Positions 1 to 15,677 are shown, counted from the stretch's first letter. The stretch: DNA of 64,000 nucleotides from Dichotomocladium elegans (GCA_025716815.1 JAIXMN010000004.1:1302001-1366000); one strand, 5' to 3'. Numbers and translations: made by a program. Notes: generated by a model not told the origin, from the sequence alone.

Positions 1-287
1 CATAACGTTTTTTTTTTTTTTTTGCTCTGAGGCATTATCAACAACTGATAGCAATAAACACATACCCATTCCAATCTTCTTATGTCGGACAAATGAGGCT
101 CTCCATTGCATGTCTTTTCCTGTTCAGAAACAAGTCGCCATGGTCCGAGTTTGAGTACGTTCTATTTATTTGCAAGGGAAGCGAATCCCCGGAAGGAGTG
201 GAATCCTTCATCCGTTTTTCCTCGTCTATTTTCCCTTTGCGATCCCACTCAGCTCATCAACTACAAGTTGCCCTGTTTTGACACCTT

Positions 288-1539
288 TCAAGAAAGGAGA
301 AGTAAGTCCAACATTTCTTTTGTTTCAGCATTCATCGTCTTACTTTCGCTGAGAGACTGTGCATGTGCCTGTTTTGCACTATGCGACTTGGTTCGTTTCT
401 TCTGATATCGAATGACGGATACCGGCACCGGCGACTTTTGGATGAGGTACGTAGAAATGGATCCCATCAAGAGACTATACATACAAAGGCCGCGAAATAT
501 CAGTCTGGGGGATAAACACGCATAGATTTTTTTTTTTTTTACCCTTGCATTGTGCTTCGACCACGCGATCCGCAGACAACCATCGTTAATGCCATTTGTT
601 CAATCTCCAGAGTGGTGGTGGACAGTCCTGGGATGTGAGAAATAAAGTCTATCCAGCCCTATCTCCCAAAGGGGCTTACCATGGTCATCAGCACATCCTT
701 GATACGACCGCGTACAGCGTGTGCGACCAACTTGATGTCGTACAAGAGCATATGCCGCAGAATCGCCTTGGATTTGTCGGCGAGTGCGACGGCGATGTTT
801 TCCAGCTAAAATGATATTGAGTCGCCCCTGGTCGGCCCCAATCGCCAATGTTCCCATCGCATACCTCCTTCGTTGGACTTCTTCCGCGCCCAGAAGGGTG
901 CATCTCTTCACCATTGACGGCCACCACCAGATGAGCCTCGTCGCCATCGCGCATCATGGTGCCCATAGTCCATTCGATTGCACTCATGCTTTCCGAACTA
1001 AAGTCGCATGCAATGAGATAGGCATGGGTTTTTCTTAGTTTTGTCACCGATGCTGCTGGGTCGTCTTCGTGGTGGCGGCCGTAAATGTGCTGAATGATGA
1101 CGCGGTCGGGCAATGTCTTGATCACCGGCTCGTCAAAGTCGAGTTTCGGCTGCTTTTTCTTGGCAGGCAGCATGGTCTTGAGGGCCGTCAGCGACGGAAT
1201 GTGCCGGTTGTTCTCCGTCGTACGTCGCAATTCTTCCATCAGCCGTGCCTCGTTCGCGTCCGCTTCCTCGTCTTCTTCTTCGAGCGCCTGCTCTCGCTCT
1301 AGCATCTCCGCATCGAGCGTCTCCTCCTGTGCTATGTACTCGTTTGTTCTCGCCCGCACGTTGTGATCCGGCTCGGGGTGGTGGATCGTGGCATGCGGGA
1401 TCGCAGCATCGCGCTCATCAATCGAATTGAGCTCCTTGTAGGCTTCGATCACTTCTGGCGATGTGCTGCCGTCCCGACTGATCGTCAAACCGGACGGCAA
1501 AGTGGGATCATTGACTCCTTCGGGTTGTTTGTCAGCCAT
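288..1539 (-). CDS. Universal stress protein (UspA-type) family protein, four exons
   Basis: A protein of about 349 aa assembled from exons 1539-865, 805-680, 604-543 and 474-288; all introns are GT-AG and the joined frame stays open. The first 150 residues are acidic and low in complexity, with a Glu-rich stretch. The Usp domain fills the C-terminal half. It starts near KTHAYLIACDFSSES, and its nucleotide-binding tail reads VVCGSRGRSTMQGLLMGSIS, continued by a hydrophobic strand ending in SPVPVSVI. That Gly-rich pattern is the ATP-binding signature of the family. Usp proteins bind ATP or adenylates and act in stress responses; the partner and trigger here are unknown. A basic and then acidic tail follows the domain. 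The exon joins are my reading, and the family call is firm. Confidence 0.85.
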
Positions 1540-1945
1540 TCTGGTTAAAAAAAGAAGACAAAACTGGGATGGATAGGATAAGCAGCCTTTTTTAGGGGAG
1601 GGGGATGCTTTAAAAAAGAGAAGATGGGTGCGTGGTTTTCTTTCGTTCTTTTCTTTTTTAGAACGGTTCGTCTGGCGTTTTCTCTCTTTTTTTTTTTTGA
1701 GCCACTTTTTTTATGCTAAACTCCGGTAAATATCCATAAACGGAAATTCTCGTCTGTGATACACAAATTGACAGGTTTGGGGGTTGGGGTTGAGGCGCTG
1801 CCTGTTCGCGTCAGGCATATCTTTCCCACAACGCAAATTTCATGCTACCGGCTTGCCTCAATATCGAAAAGAAAGGATGGGAAAAAATCTTTTAGCTTTT
1901 TAAATGATATTGTACATGAACCCGCAAGATATATTCTATCCCATT
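1540..1945. other. Intergenic, no gene seen
   Basis: This stretch combines the upstream region of the stress-protein gene and the 3' flank of the eS7 gene. It is rich in poly-T and poly-A tracts. I see no conserved reading frame in it. Confidence 0.6.
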
Positions 1946-2760
1946 TTAGAAAACCTCAGCGGAAGAACCGAACTCAAAAGTGACGGCCTTGCCGGTGAGC
2001 TTCTTGTAGACAGCAGAGAAGGTGTCCAACTTGTACTCGAGCGAGGTGGCGTCCTTGGCATCCAGGAAGCTAAATAACACGTCAATGATCAACATCGAAA
2101 CAGGCGCCTCTGCGCAGGGTAGCGGTTTTCGCCACTCCCTCGTTTCCATCTAAAACTTACACGCGGATGAGCTTGCTGCCGTCGACCTTGACGCGGGTGC
2201 GCTTGCCAACAATCTCGGAGGGGAAAGCGAGATCCTCGAGGATGGCGCTGTGGACAGCGGTCAAGGTGCGAGAACGAGGGCGGGGCTGCTTGGGGTTGGA
2301 GCGGCGGCTGGGGACGGCCAAGATGCGGCGTTGCGCAACAAAGACAACGTGGCGGTCAGAGAACTTCTTCTCCAACTCGCGCGTGACGCGAGCCTGGATC
2401 TTGGTCCATGCCTGCTGAGCAGGGACAGGGACGAAGATAATGATGGCCTTCTTGCCACTGCCAATATCAATCTAAACATTCTTTTTTTGAGCATCTGCGT
2501 ACATTCCACGAGACCTATGCAACCCTTATATATATATATATATATATATCTTCATGGGTGTTGTCAAGTGGGATATAAAATTAAATGCCATGAGGCATCC
2601 CTCTCCTTACCTCCTTGGCAGCCGTGATTTGGAGAGGACGCATCTCCGCCTTCAACTCGGGAACATTGTTCTCCAAATCAACAAGAGCCTGGGCAACCGT
2701 GAGCTCAAATTCAGTGGTGGGCTGTGCGCCAGCAACCTTGACGATCTTGTGGGAAGCCAT
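1946..2760 (-). CDS. RPS7: 40S ribosomal protein eS7 (RPS7)
   Basis: Exons 2760-2611, 2471-2161 and 2069-1946 give 194 aa, the normal length for eS7. The N-terminus is [19 protein letters not shown]. The middle contains [13 protein letters not shown], followed by [14 protein letters not shown], both hallmark blocks of eS7. The end reads [12 protein letters not shown]. The protein belongs to the small ribosomal subunit and assists processing of pre-18S rRNA. The start is fixed by the conserved N-terminus; an upstream ATG in the same frame would add a tail foreign to the family. The first intron holds a TA dinucleotide run at about 2527-2551. Confidence 0.95.
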
Positions 2761-3148
2761 GCTGATAGCTACAAATAAATGGCGCGAATGCGCAAGATGC
2801 ACGTCAGTCTATGCAATGCATCCGAAGCATGCATTCCCTTCATTAGCCCCCACCCCTTTCCCATTGTCCACACTCGCATCGTCTCGTAGTCGTATCCATA
2901 GTGATCCATCCGTTGTCGTCCGTATCCCAACATAGCCTCAGTGCATCCATCCCGCCACCATCGTCCCCTCATATCCATTCCATCCCTCATCATCCTCTTT
3001 CTTTCTTTATACATACATAGACGCGGCTAGAGAAAAGGAGGGTCTTCAATTGGAACGCAAAGGTTCAATATGGGTCGGAGATCATCATGTGACAGTCCGG
3101 TCCGGACATTTATGGGATGCAGTTTGCGATAATTTTTTTTTTTTATTT
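2761..3148. other. eS7 upstream region and ABC transporter 3' flank
   Basis: No gene is seen here. The part next to eS7 is rich in C and T on the plus strand, with CATCC-like motifs, as is common upstream of fungal ribosomal protein genes. The part near 3130-3150 is a poly-T tract next to the transporter stop codon. Confidence 0.5.
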
Positions 3149-8523
<5,375 letters not shown>

Positions 8524-9326
8524 GCCCCGCTATATTCGCAATACAAAAAGTTATGAATGCGGGTGAAAAAGACCAAATTGCGCAGTAAAGAGGGCTTAAA
8601 AAGGAATTTTTTCCCTTTTTTTTTGCAAACCGACTACCGCAGCAACGCTCTGCTGTTCAGGACCGGCCGGCCGCTCGGCGTGTGCACCGATTTGCTGATT
8701 GCACGGGAAGAGTATGGCGGCAAGTTCCGCCAGCGAGTTGCTGCGGAACAAAACTCTCCGAGAATATCGTTACTTTGTAAGATCTGGGTGAAGGCATAAG
8801 CGGATTGGTAAATCCCCTGGGCAACACCCATTGGCTGCCTTGCGACGGTAACTGAATCAGCTCAATTATCAACATGGGAGAGGCGGGAACAAGATTGTAT
8901 GACTCATTCAACCCTGCCGAAGCGCGCCGTCAACCGCTACACCTAAAGCCTTTTGCTTCATTTTCATAACAAAGCTCTTTGCTGCAAACGTTTCCATTCT
9001 TAAAGGTCGTTTTGAATGAGGTGCCCATTTGAACCCTCTGCGTTCGGTGACGTATCATAACCGCTATATTGATACCCGAGCTACATGGGTGTAGAACAAA
9101 TCGTGTATGATTCAAACCTCCTCTATATATCCTGTACAGCACAGTACGTGCACGATATACCGGCGGGCTCCATCTGCCTCGAGATCAGCCGTTATAGCTT
9201 TTATAAGTCCGCTTGCGAAGATCAGTGGACTGAATTCAAAATGTCTATATGGAAGAATTAATCCTGCAGTACACGACTTATTGTCTTCCACAAAAAATAC
9301 TTTCCAGGTCAATAGTAGCTCTAACA
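8524..9326. other. Transporter upstream region grading into repeat-rich DNA
   Basis: No supportable gene. Short open frames on both strands lack any family resemblance. The block at about 8630-8830 is more GC-rich than its surroundings. From about 9300 the sequence passes into the pogo-like relic. Confidence 0.5.
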
Positions 9327-10080
9327 AAAGCTCAAAAGAATCAGCTATGCATTGATGTAAAACCCTTACTGAAAAACAAGAGAAAGCAGTGCCAAGGTTC
9401 TAGCAGCATGGGCCAAAGAGCAACTTCAGCTTGAGAACGCGCCAGGTTTCATAACTGTCGGTGACATTCTCAAGCTGCACGACAGATCGATGGAGATGTC
9501 AGACGCCGTGTTTTCTGCAAAGTGCGACAGGAAACCTAATCTTACACAGCTAGAAGAAGCACTCGCACAGTTTGTGAAAGAAATGGCAGCACGGGGGGTC
9601 CCTGTCAGCCGTTTATTATTGGAACTTGGAGCAAGGGCCCAGGCGAAAAGGATGAACATCAACCTGAACCCAAACTTCGAGTATTCTGATAGGATGGATG
9701 ATAAACTTCATGGAACTATCCAACCGGAAGTCGCGTCCAATGCATGGAAAGGCATGTAGTATCGATGCTAGCTACGACAGTGTTCAAGAGCTGCTCAGGC
9801 AAGTCAAGTGTAACATTGCTAAATACAAGACAGAGTATGTATACAATATCGACAAGACCGGTTTGTCCGGGAAAATGCCACCCAGACGGACCGTCTCGTA
9901 AGCAGTTGTCTCAGATACAAAGAACGTCAAGGAAACGATTCAGAGTCATATTTGCATGCACCGCCGATGGATCCCACAGGCTCCCTGTGACATTTATCGG
10001 CCATCATAAGCGATCAAAGGGTCCTGGCTTCAGAAGAAACCAAGGACTGTATATAACGTCCAAAGAGGTAGGAGTCATCA
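9327..10080 (+). pseudogene. Decayed pogo/Tigger-like (CENP-B-type) transposase
   Basis: Fragments in at least three frames together resemble a pogo-clade transposase. First comes a helix-turn-helix start (LTKAQKNQLCIDV, 9327 on). A second DNA-binding region follows at 9430-9760, with AKEQLQLENAPGFITVGDIL and LAQFVKEMAARGVPVS. The beginning of the DDE domain is YVYNIDKTGLSGKMPPRRTV, then KRFRVIFACTADGSHRLPVTFIG. Frameshifts separate these pieces, and nothing of the later catalytic Asp residues remains after about 10080. In intact relatives the first catalytic Asp sits in N-x-D-E-T-G; here the Glu is Lys. It is therefore a dead, 3'-truncated copy. Confidence 0.75.
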
Positions 10081-10091
10081 CCCAACAATAA

Positions 10092-10431
10092 AAAAAAATG
10101 AAAATGTGCAATTTTTTATTGGCTCACAGTATACCGGATGTCTGAAAGTTCGACCGATCGTTGTTATAGCACGTGTCCGGCTACAACCAGCATATGGAGT
10201 GCATAGGTACAACTATCCGCCGGTATGTCGAAAATCCGGTAGAAGGTTTGCTGGTATATTCCGTGTACTGTAGCAAGAGGAGAGCATATAGACTGAATAG
10301 GTTCTATTAATGATAGAAATCATATTCTGTACCCTGCCAATGCATTCGTATTGTCGCTAACGCACAGGATTTATGCATTGCGTTGCGAGAATAGACTGTT
10401 ATCTTAGTAATTACTTTATTTTCAAAAATAA
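10092..10431 (+). other. AT-rich spacer, no gene
   Basis: Between the pogo relic and the first GTCG motif array. It is AT-rich and every frame is broken. I see nothing recognisable in it. Confidence 0.5.
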
Positions 10432-10508
10432 ATGTCGTAAACAAGATAAAATAATGTCGTGCAAAATACAAAAAAAATGTCGCATTGAATTATATAAATT
10501 TGTCGTAT
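10432..10508 (+). repeat. Left array of GTCG motifs, possible subterminal transposon repeats
   Basis: Four copies of an (A/T)TGTCG(T/C) motif lie within about 75 bases (near 10432, 10454, 10478 and 10500) in AT-rich DNA. The reverse complement of the motif recurs near 14104-14222, just upstream of the IS630-type transposase frame. Opposed arrays like this are expected at the two ends of a DNA transposon. The match is by motif, not a long perfect inverted repeat. Confidence 0.4.
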
Positions 10509-10610
10509 CAATAGGCAAAAAGATTTCGCATCCATGGATTAAAACCTGTTAGTCAACAGAAAAACACTACTCCTCCATACGCTTTAACTTACACTCAAGG
10601 GCCCCGAAGG

Positions 10611-10651
10611 ACCCAGGAGTTATCCTGGGTAGTCCCGGCGATAACCGGGAC
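10611..10651. repeat. Two adjacent perfect hairpins
   Basis: Hairpin 1 is ACCCAGGA (10611-10618), loop GTTA, TCCTGGGT (10623-10630). Hairpin 2 is GTCCCGG (10632-10638), loop CGATAA, CCGGGAC (10645-10651). They sit one base apart in a short GC-rich island. No coding gene overlaps convincingly, and no T-run follows, so this is not a simple terminator. A structured end of a mobile element is the likeliest reading. Confidence 0.6.
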
Positions 10652-10862
10652 GGAGAGAAAGGAGGAGAGAGCCAGCACACCAGAAGAGACAGGCTGCTGC
10701 TGCCAGGGCGCCAAACGAAGGAATGGCGGCGGCGGAGGGAAGGAGCGAAATGGGGCCTGTGGTGGCAGCGAAAAAGAGCGGAAGGAGCGGAAGGGTGTTC
10801 AGGAACTCCTCTCTTCCATGGCTCATCAAGCACGGGTACGATTGGTTAATCTATAATGGACA

Positions 10863-11528
10863 GTGGATGTTAGTTGCAATAAAATAATTTGGTATTATAG
10901 CGATCATACCGGATAAGACCATGGAAGAGAGGGTCGGGATGAAGTTGATGGAGAAAGGAGATTTCTCGGCTGTCCATTATTTATAGGAAATCAAGGAGGA
11001 GCAGAAGAAATTTCTTTGTGATAAACGATGCTGCAGTAGATACAGCGGCGGATCATATGCTCTTTTCATCAACTCGCTGATCCTTTAATCGGTACAGGAG
11101 CTTGGAAACATCCTGTTATTGCATTCCGAGAGTACTTGCATAATTTTTTTGTGATGAACGATGCTGCAGTAAATACAGCGGCGGGTCACATGCTCTTTTC
11201 ATTGACGATTTCCATCATTTATTGATACTGTTTATTTTGGTTTTTTTTAGCCCTAGGCGGTCCGCATAGCGTATTTCCGCAATCGACATACCGTCCGTGG
11301 TGCTGTTAGAAACGAAATTGTATTGGGCGTATTCAGAGGTCGGCTAGATAAGAATTGGATGTGTATTTATGTTATAGTGGCCGCCTGTTATAGTGATACC
11401 CTCGGTTCCAGGAAATCGCATCACTATAATGAATTGGAATAAGCCTTACCTGGTGATTTTGTTCTGTAAAGTGTATCGCTACAATGAATTATCATTATAA
11501 TGAATATCACTATGAGGGGGCCCACTGT
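10863..11528. mobile_element. Possible non-autonomous DNA element with CAGTGG ends
   Basis: The left edge begins CAGTGGATGTTAG and the right edge ends GGGCCCACTG, so the outermost six bases are inverted. Further in, both sides carry TTATAG(C/T)GAT-like motifs. The right 200 bases are full of ATTATAGTGAT-type words. No coding capacity is visible. A TA target duplication is seen only at the right flank, so the boundaries are tentative. It could instead be the end of a larger pogo-like element related to the relic at 9.3-10.1 kb. Confidence 0.3.
11012..11206 (+). repeat. Direct repeat pair of about 61 bases, 133-base period
   Basis: Copies lie at about 11012-11072 and 11145-11206. Both share the core AACGATGCTGCAGTA and the block ATGCTCTTTTCAT. 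The few differences I see within the core (A/G, G/A, A/G, T/C, C/T, A/G) are all transitions. The repeat lies inside the CAGTGG-ended segment and probably reflects internal duplication followed by decay. Confidence 0.65.
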
Positions 11529-11708
11529 ACATAATTGATTTCCCGTTAATCCTACCATCTGAATGCTTGTATGAGACTAGTCAAATAAGAAAGAATAGAT
11601 AATATATACTTTCGCGTGGAAAACCGCTTGTTTACTCTCACTCTTTCTTTTTCTTTGATATACTCGTTTCATCGACAACCTACCATTACTAAAACAATCA
11701 TTCTAAGT

Positions 11709-12760
11709 ATGAACATCCATCGACCCGAAACCCGCGATCATACCATGGTTGTGAAAGCATCCATTGATATCATAGGCTGGAGACAAGAGTACCGCAAAAA
11801 GTTGAACCATTTGGTCGACCTTGTGAATATAACGACAATGCATGCATACGCACTATCAAAATACATTTTTCTCCACGAGTTCCAAGCCAATGAAAATTTT
11901 GACATGAGGGCTTTTATCAACGAAAGATTCTTTCCTGAAGTCTGGCTCGCATTGATCGATTACAAACGACGTGGCTGTGGTGAGAAACGACTCGATACCG
12001 GAATCTGATTGATGAATACTCGACGCCATACCTCTTATACACAAATTATGAACGACCATCCTTTCCATACTCCCAGCAATGTGCAAATTACGAAGGCGCC
12101 AAGATGGTTGCTGCTTACACCAATAATATTCAAATGCGATTCGGCCAACATTTTCGGCGGGCTATCAATGCCTTGCTGAATATTCGACAGCGGAAAGAGG
12201 AGCTTGAAGAGCAGCTGATTGGCCAAGGTCTGGACGCGACACAAATCAGTCAATGCATCCGAGAGACAATCATTACACCCGCAACAACATTTAAGCAGAT
12301 TGTAGCTCGTCGAAACGTATCCAGAGATGATATCCCAGACGACCCAGCTTATCTTCAGGAAGCTTTCGACGCCATCCGGCCAATTTTCGGTGCCTACACC
12401 AGTATTCCACGCCTTTGACAACGATAGCATCTACTACGATGCAAAGGCTCATCCAATCCAACATATCGCAGCCTTTTACCAGCTCGCTCTCCTTTTTGAG
12501 CGACTTCAGCTGCCTGCATTTGCCTGTTTCCCTCTTCGTCGGTCATGGTCTCCGTCATACATAATGATTGACGCAAAAATCATATGGCAAAACATTCTGA
12601 GTCGCTCAAGGACCAAAAAATTTCCTTATCCTGGCGGATGGGATGAGGTCATCGATTTCTATTCGAAAGCTCTCAAGTCTTCAGAGAATGGGGTACTTCG
12701 ATTTCGTGGTACACTTGAAACGGATGGCGTAGGAGTCTCCATTATCAAGAAGAGAAGGGA
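11709..12760 (+). pseudogene. Fanzor-like (TnpB-related) protein, N-terminal part, frameshifted and truncated
   Basis: Three reading-frame pieces make up about 340 residues. Piece 1 (11709-12005) starts MNIHRPETRDHTMVVKASID and is predicted helical, with FINERFFPEVWLALIDYKRR. Piece 2 (12008-12418) has YSQQCANYEGAKMVAAYTNN followed by a charged helix. Piece 3 (about 12400-12760) has FDNDSIYYDAKAHPIQHIAA, then CFPLRRSWSPSYIMIDAKII and finally RFRGTLETDGVGVSIIKK. That order, ending in a T/ETDGVGVS-I-K block just before the RuvC core, is what I know from Fanzor1 proteins of Mucorales. Frameshifts lie near 12000 and 12410. The RuvC and zinc-finger half, and any guide-RNA region at the 3' end, are missing: the frame runs into sequence antisense to the neighbouring transposase. 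Family call from memory of the pattern, not from a search. Confidence 0.55.
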
Positions 12761-14072
12761 CAGGGATGTACTCCCAAGAACCGGAGCAGCTCCGAAGGTG
12801 GGGGAGCAATCGGATCACAGTTGTTCCCATTACGGCAGTTAACTAAACACATATGAGAATGAGAAACGAAACCTTCGAAATCGCTCAGCTTTAAGCTGTT
12901 GGATGCCTCGCTGATCTATGTTATCAACGTCTCGCTTTCCAAGAACCTATTGCATTTAACTTTGCCCTTGACCACTGACCAAAACTGCTCAATAGAATTG
13001 AGTTCAGGCGAGTATGGTGGAAGATAAGCATATCGATATCCCCGAGACTCGATGTATTCAGAAATATCCTGAGTCGTATGGATAGGTGCATTATCCATTA
13101 CCAACTAATGGCCCTTCATATGTTCATACTTATCCATCTCGTCCATTGTTGCCTTAAGGAAGCTGAGATGATGTTCAGTTGCAGTTCCTCTGCTCGCAAC
13201 TTCAGATTGACTTGCCTTCTTCTTTTCTTGATTGGTGGCTGCGGGAGTCTCAAGCTACATTGAATGATGCCTGATGCTGAGATTGCTCCCACGATTGTGG
13301 CTGTCTTTGGTACTGTAACCACTGCAGGGGTCCCTTTCTTGGACCACACCATGCTGCATTTCATGTTAATATGGAATCCAGCCTCATCAGAGAAAAAACG
13401 CAGCTTTTGAAGTCGATGTCGGTCCTATCCCATCTACATACTCAGTCAAGGCGCTCTTGGATCTTCGCAGCATTATTCCTGTCTATAGGCTGAAACCGAA
13501 CCATGTTTAATGACAAGTTGCATACGTTTTCATAAATCGATGGAGCGTCGTTTTAGATGCTTTGAGACCCTCAAATCGTTGGAGCAGCTACTCTAGAACA
13601 ATGGGTGGGTCTTCATCAACGCATTCTAAAAGAATGCGCTTATGCTCTTCATTGAGAATACGCGAACGGTCCCCCCGAGTTAGGTTTCTTAAAGGTGCTG
13701 TCAGGGCCCTTCTTGTACTCTAATGCCCATCGCTGGGCTGAACGAATATGGAGACCTAGCAGCTGACGCACTTAAGATCTTCTCAAACATCCGTTTGAAA
13801 AATCTGACCTTGTCTTGGTCAGTTTATGCTGTGTAACTGCGCTTGATCCCAGCTTCTTTCATCCGAATGTCTGTATCCTTTCGCTGGGGAATGCGTGTGG
13901 GAGTAAGCTCAGGGTTATCTTTGCACAATATGCTACGCAGATATTCAGTGTGAGAACAAACGGATTGAAGTGAGTACATTTCCTCATCAATGGCATAGTC
14001 CATAGGTTCAAAACAGCCACGCTCATCAACGACATGATCTTGGCCATCTTGGTAGAAATTTACGTTGCCCAT
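12755..14072 (-). pseudogene. Decayed IS630/Tc1-mariner-type transposase
   Basis: Starts at 14072 with an acidic stretch ending in QRKDTDIRMKEAGIKRSYTA, an N-terminus I associate with Mucoromycota IS630-like elements. A badly broken helix-turn-helix region follows at about 13450-13820. The catalytic core is readable: FSDEAGFHINMKCSMVWSKK (first Asp, near 13400), VMDNAPIHT (second Asp) and PPYSPELNSIEQFWS (Glu), with 34 residues between the last two, so D34E spacing. A TAG replaces a codon directly before LVMDNAPIH, and a frameshift lies near 13150. The C-terminal tail (FEGFVSHSHMC, then CRNGN) continues to about 12755, where it meets the Fanzor-like frame head-on. The element is inactive. Confidence 0.8.
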
Positions 14073-14103
14073 TTCAGAATGTTAAAGTGTATAAAATTTT
14101 TTG

Positions 14104-14222
14104 TGCGACATCTTTCCGTGTATGTGTATGACATTCGATTTGTCATCACGCGTAAAGATTTCTGGGCAAAATGCGATTTGTATTTTTGCGATCCTACGAC
14201 TTCAGAACTGGCAGAGTGCGAC
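14104..14222 (-). repeat. Right array of CGAC/GCGA motifs
   Basis: Copies of GCGACAT, TGCGATTT, TTGCGATCCTACGAC and GTGCGAC occur over about 120 bases, just upstream of the IS630-type frame. They are the reverse complement of the GTCG words near 10432-10508. A partial longer match exists: both arrays contain AATGCGA followed by a TTTGTATTTT tract and a CGAC word. The likeliest role is subterminal transposase-binding sites of the decayed element. Confidence 0.4.
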
Positions 14223-14239
14223 TTTGATTTTGAAAAAGA

Positions 14240-15660
14240 GTGTATAATCTTGGAGATAAATCCCGCCGATCATCAGCTTGACTCACATGCATCTATCATG
14301 TTATCTAATGGACACATCATTAGGCTATATGACATTCTGCTATAAAAACACAAATATCAGTATGGATAAATTCGTATAGATAAGAGCATCTTGATTAAAC
14401 TAACATTGTGGTGATGCGTAGGTCGCCGAGCTGGAACATCGAGTATCTGCGTAGAAGTTGTGACACTTGTTTCAGGCACAACAAGATAATAATGTTGATG
14501 ATATCGGTATGTTGATCGGTTGACTGGTTAATTGCATGAAGTGCAAGCAAGCACCCAGTTTCTTACTATTCTCGTAATATTTGAGTGAGACAAATCTCGC
14601 GCCATGTTGCTGAACAAATTGATGAAGTTGTGCTATTGATTAACGGAGCTCCAGATGAAGCGGAACAATAAGAATGGTTTGCTCAAACGTAACTCCGACT
14701 TGAGAAAGGAATGCCGAATTGATGTCATGCAAGGCTTTGGCAGCAGACAGAGAGATCTCTAAGTAGACGCTAATGGATTCGCTTCATAATATGATGGTGC
14801 TTTGAGAAATGAGTTTTCCGCCCTTGAGTATAGATGGCCGAGAAGCTTGTGGCGCAAGGCAAAAAAGACGCCGTATGTCCTTTGTTAAGCTATTCCTTTA
14901 TAATTCACTCACTGGTTGCTACAGCTGTTGTTATTTTGTTGATGTTCTATGGAAACAAACAGGTCTATGACCGTATGTGGCAATGCGACGTGCGTATTTG
15001 GTTGCGAAACCGCTGTGTGGGGGAGGTACAAGTGACGATCAGATCATCTGACCGCGTTACTGATCTTTGCGGACTTTCCCTCCTCTCCCACCCCCGCACT
15101 CGAGTATTTTTCCACCAACGGCTCTACAGATAACAAAGATATGTGTGATGAATCAATCTTGCCCATCGCTGAGGTAAACGATCTTCATATATAGATATTT
15201 TATATCTTACATCTTTTATTGTGGTCCCTTCACCTAAAGAGGGAACGTGGGGTGCGAAGATACATGTAACTCGTAAATAATAATAAAAAATTCTGCAATG
15301 TAAACCAGCGTGGGTAAAACACCATGGCAACATATCACCGCGGTTGATGTATTGCCATGTCGAGTATACACATAGATATTGTGTAAATAATGAAAGAAAA
15401 GCATATGAACTGAGGGGATGTGCTTTTTCTCTCCAGTCGCTTTTGACACCCTTATTTATCAAAAACACGGGCAATCAGTGTTTCAAATGACTTGAAATAA
15501 AGTTTCTCTCAATTTCATCATATCTTTGGGGGGGGAGGATACGGTGGGGGGAAAGGGCGGTGCGGTGAAGAGAAGAACCAGTCCCGCTGACCGCAGGATG
15601 TCAGTTGCGTCGGTGCCTTGAGCGCTAATGTGCACGCAAGGGACCGTCCTCTCATGTTAC
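14240..15660. other. Repeat-derived spacer, no supportable gene
   Basis: Short broken frames occur on both strands, including 14834-15133 (+) and a possible decayed minus-strand stretch at about 14450-14790 that I cannot assign. A G-rich run lies at 15528-15575. Nothing here carries a recognisable domain. Confidence 0.5.
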
Positions 15661-15669
15661 CTATTCGCC

Positions 15670-15677
15670 CTATAAAA
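15670..15677 (+). promoter_or_regulatory. TATA-like box of the CLC gene
   Basis: CTATAAAA lies about 95 bases before the ATG at 15768. It argues that upstream in-frame ATG codons at 15618 and 15651 are not translated, so the start at 15768 was chosen. Confidence 0.45.

Noticed and set aside
288..482. A separate small gene at the left edge
   Set aside because: Its residues continue the universal stress protein after a GT-AG intron, so it is the last exon of that gene.
10567..10833. 88-codon minus-strand frame rich in Ser, Pro and Arg
   Set aside because: It lies over the hairpin pair and GC-rich island; composition and lack of homology suggest chance.
14834..15133. 99-codon plus-strand frame with a hydrophobic stretch
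   Set aside because: It sits in repeat-derived DNA and shows no family features; likely chance.
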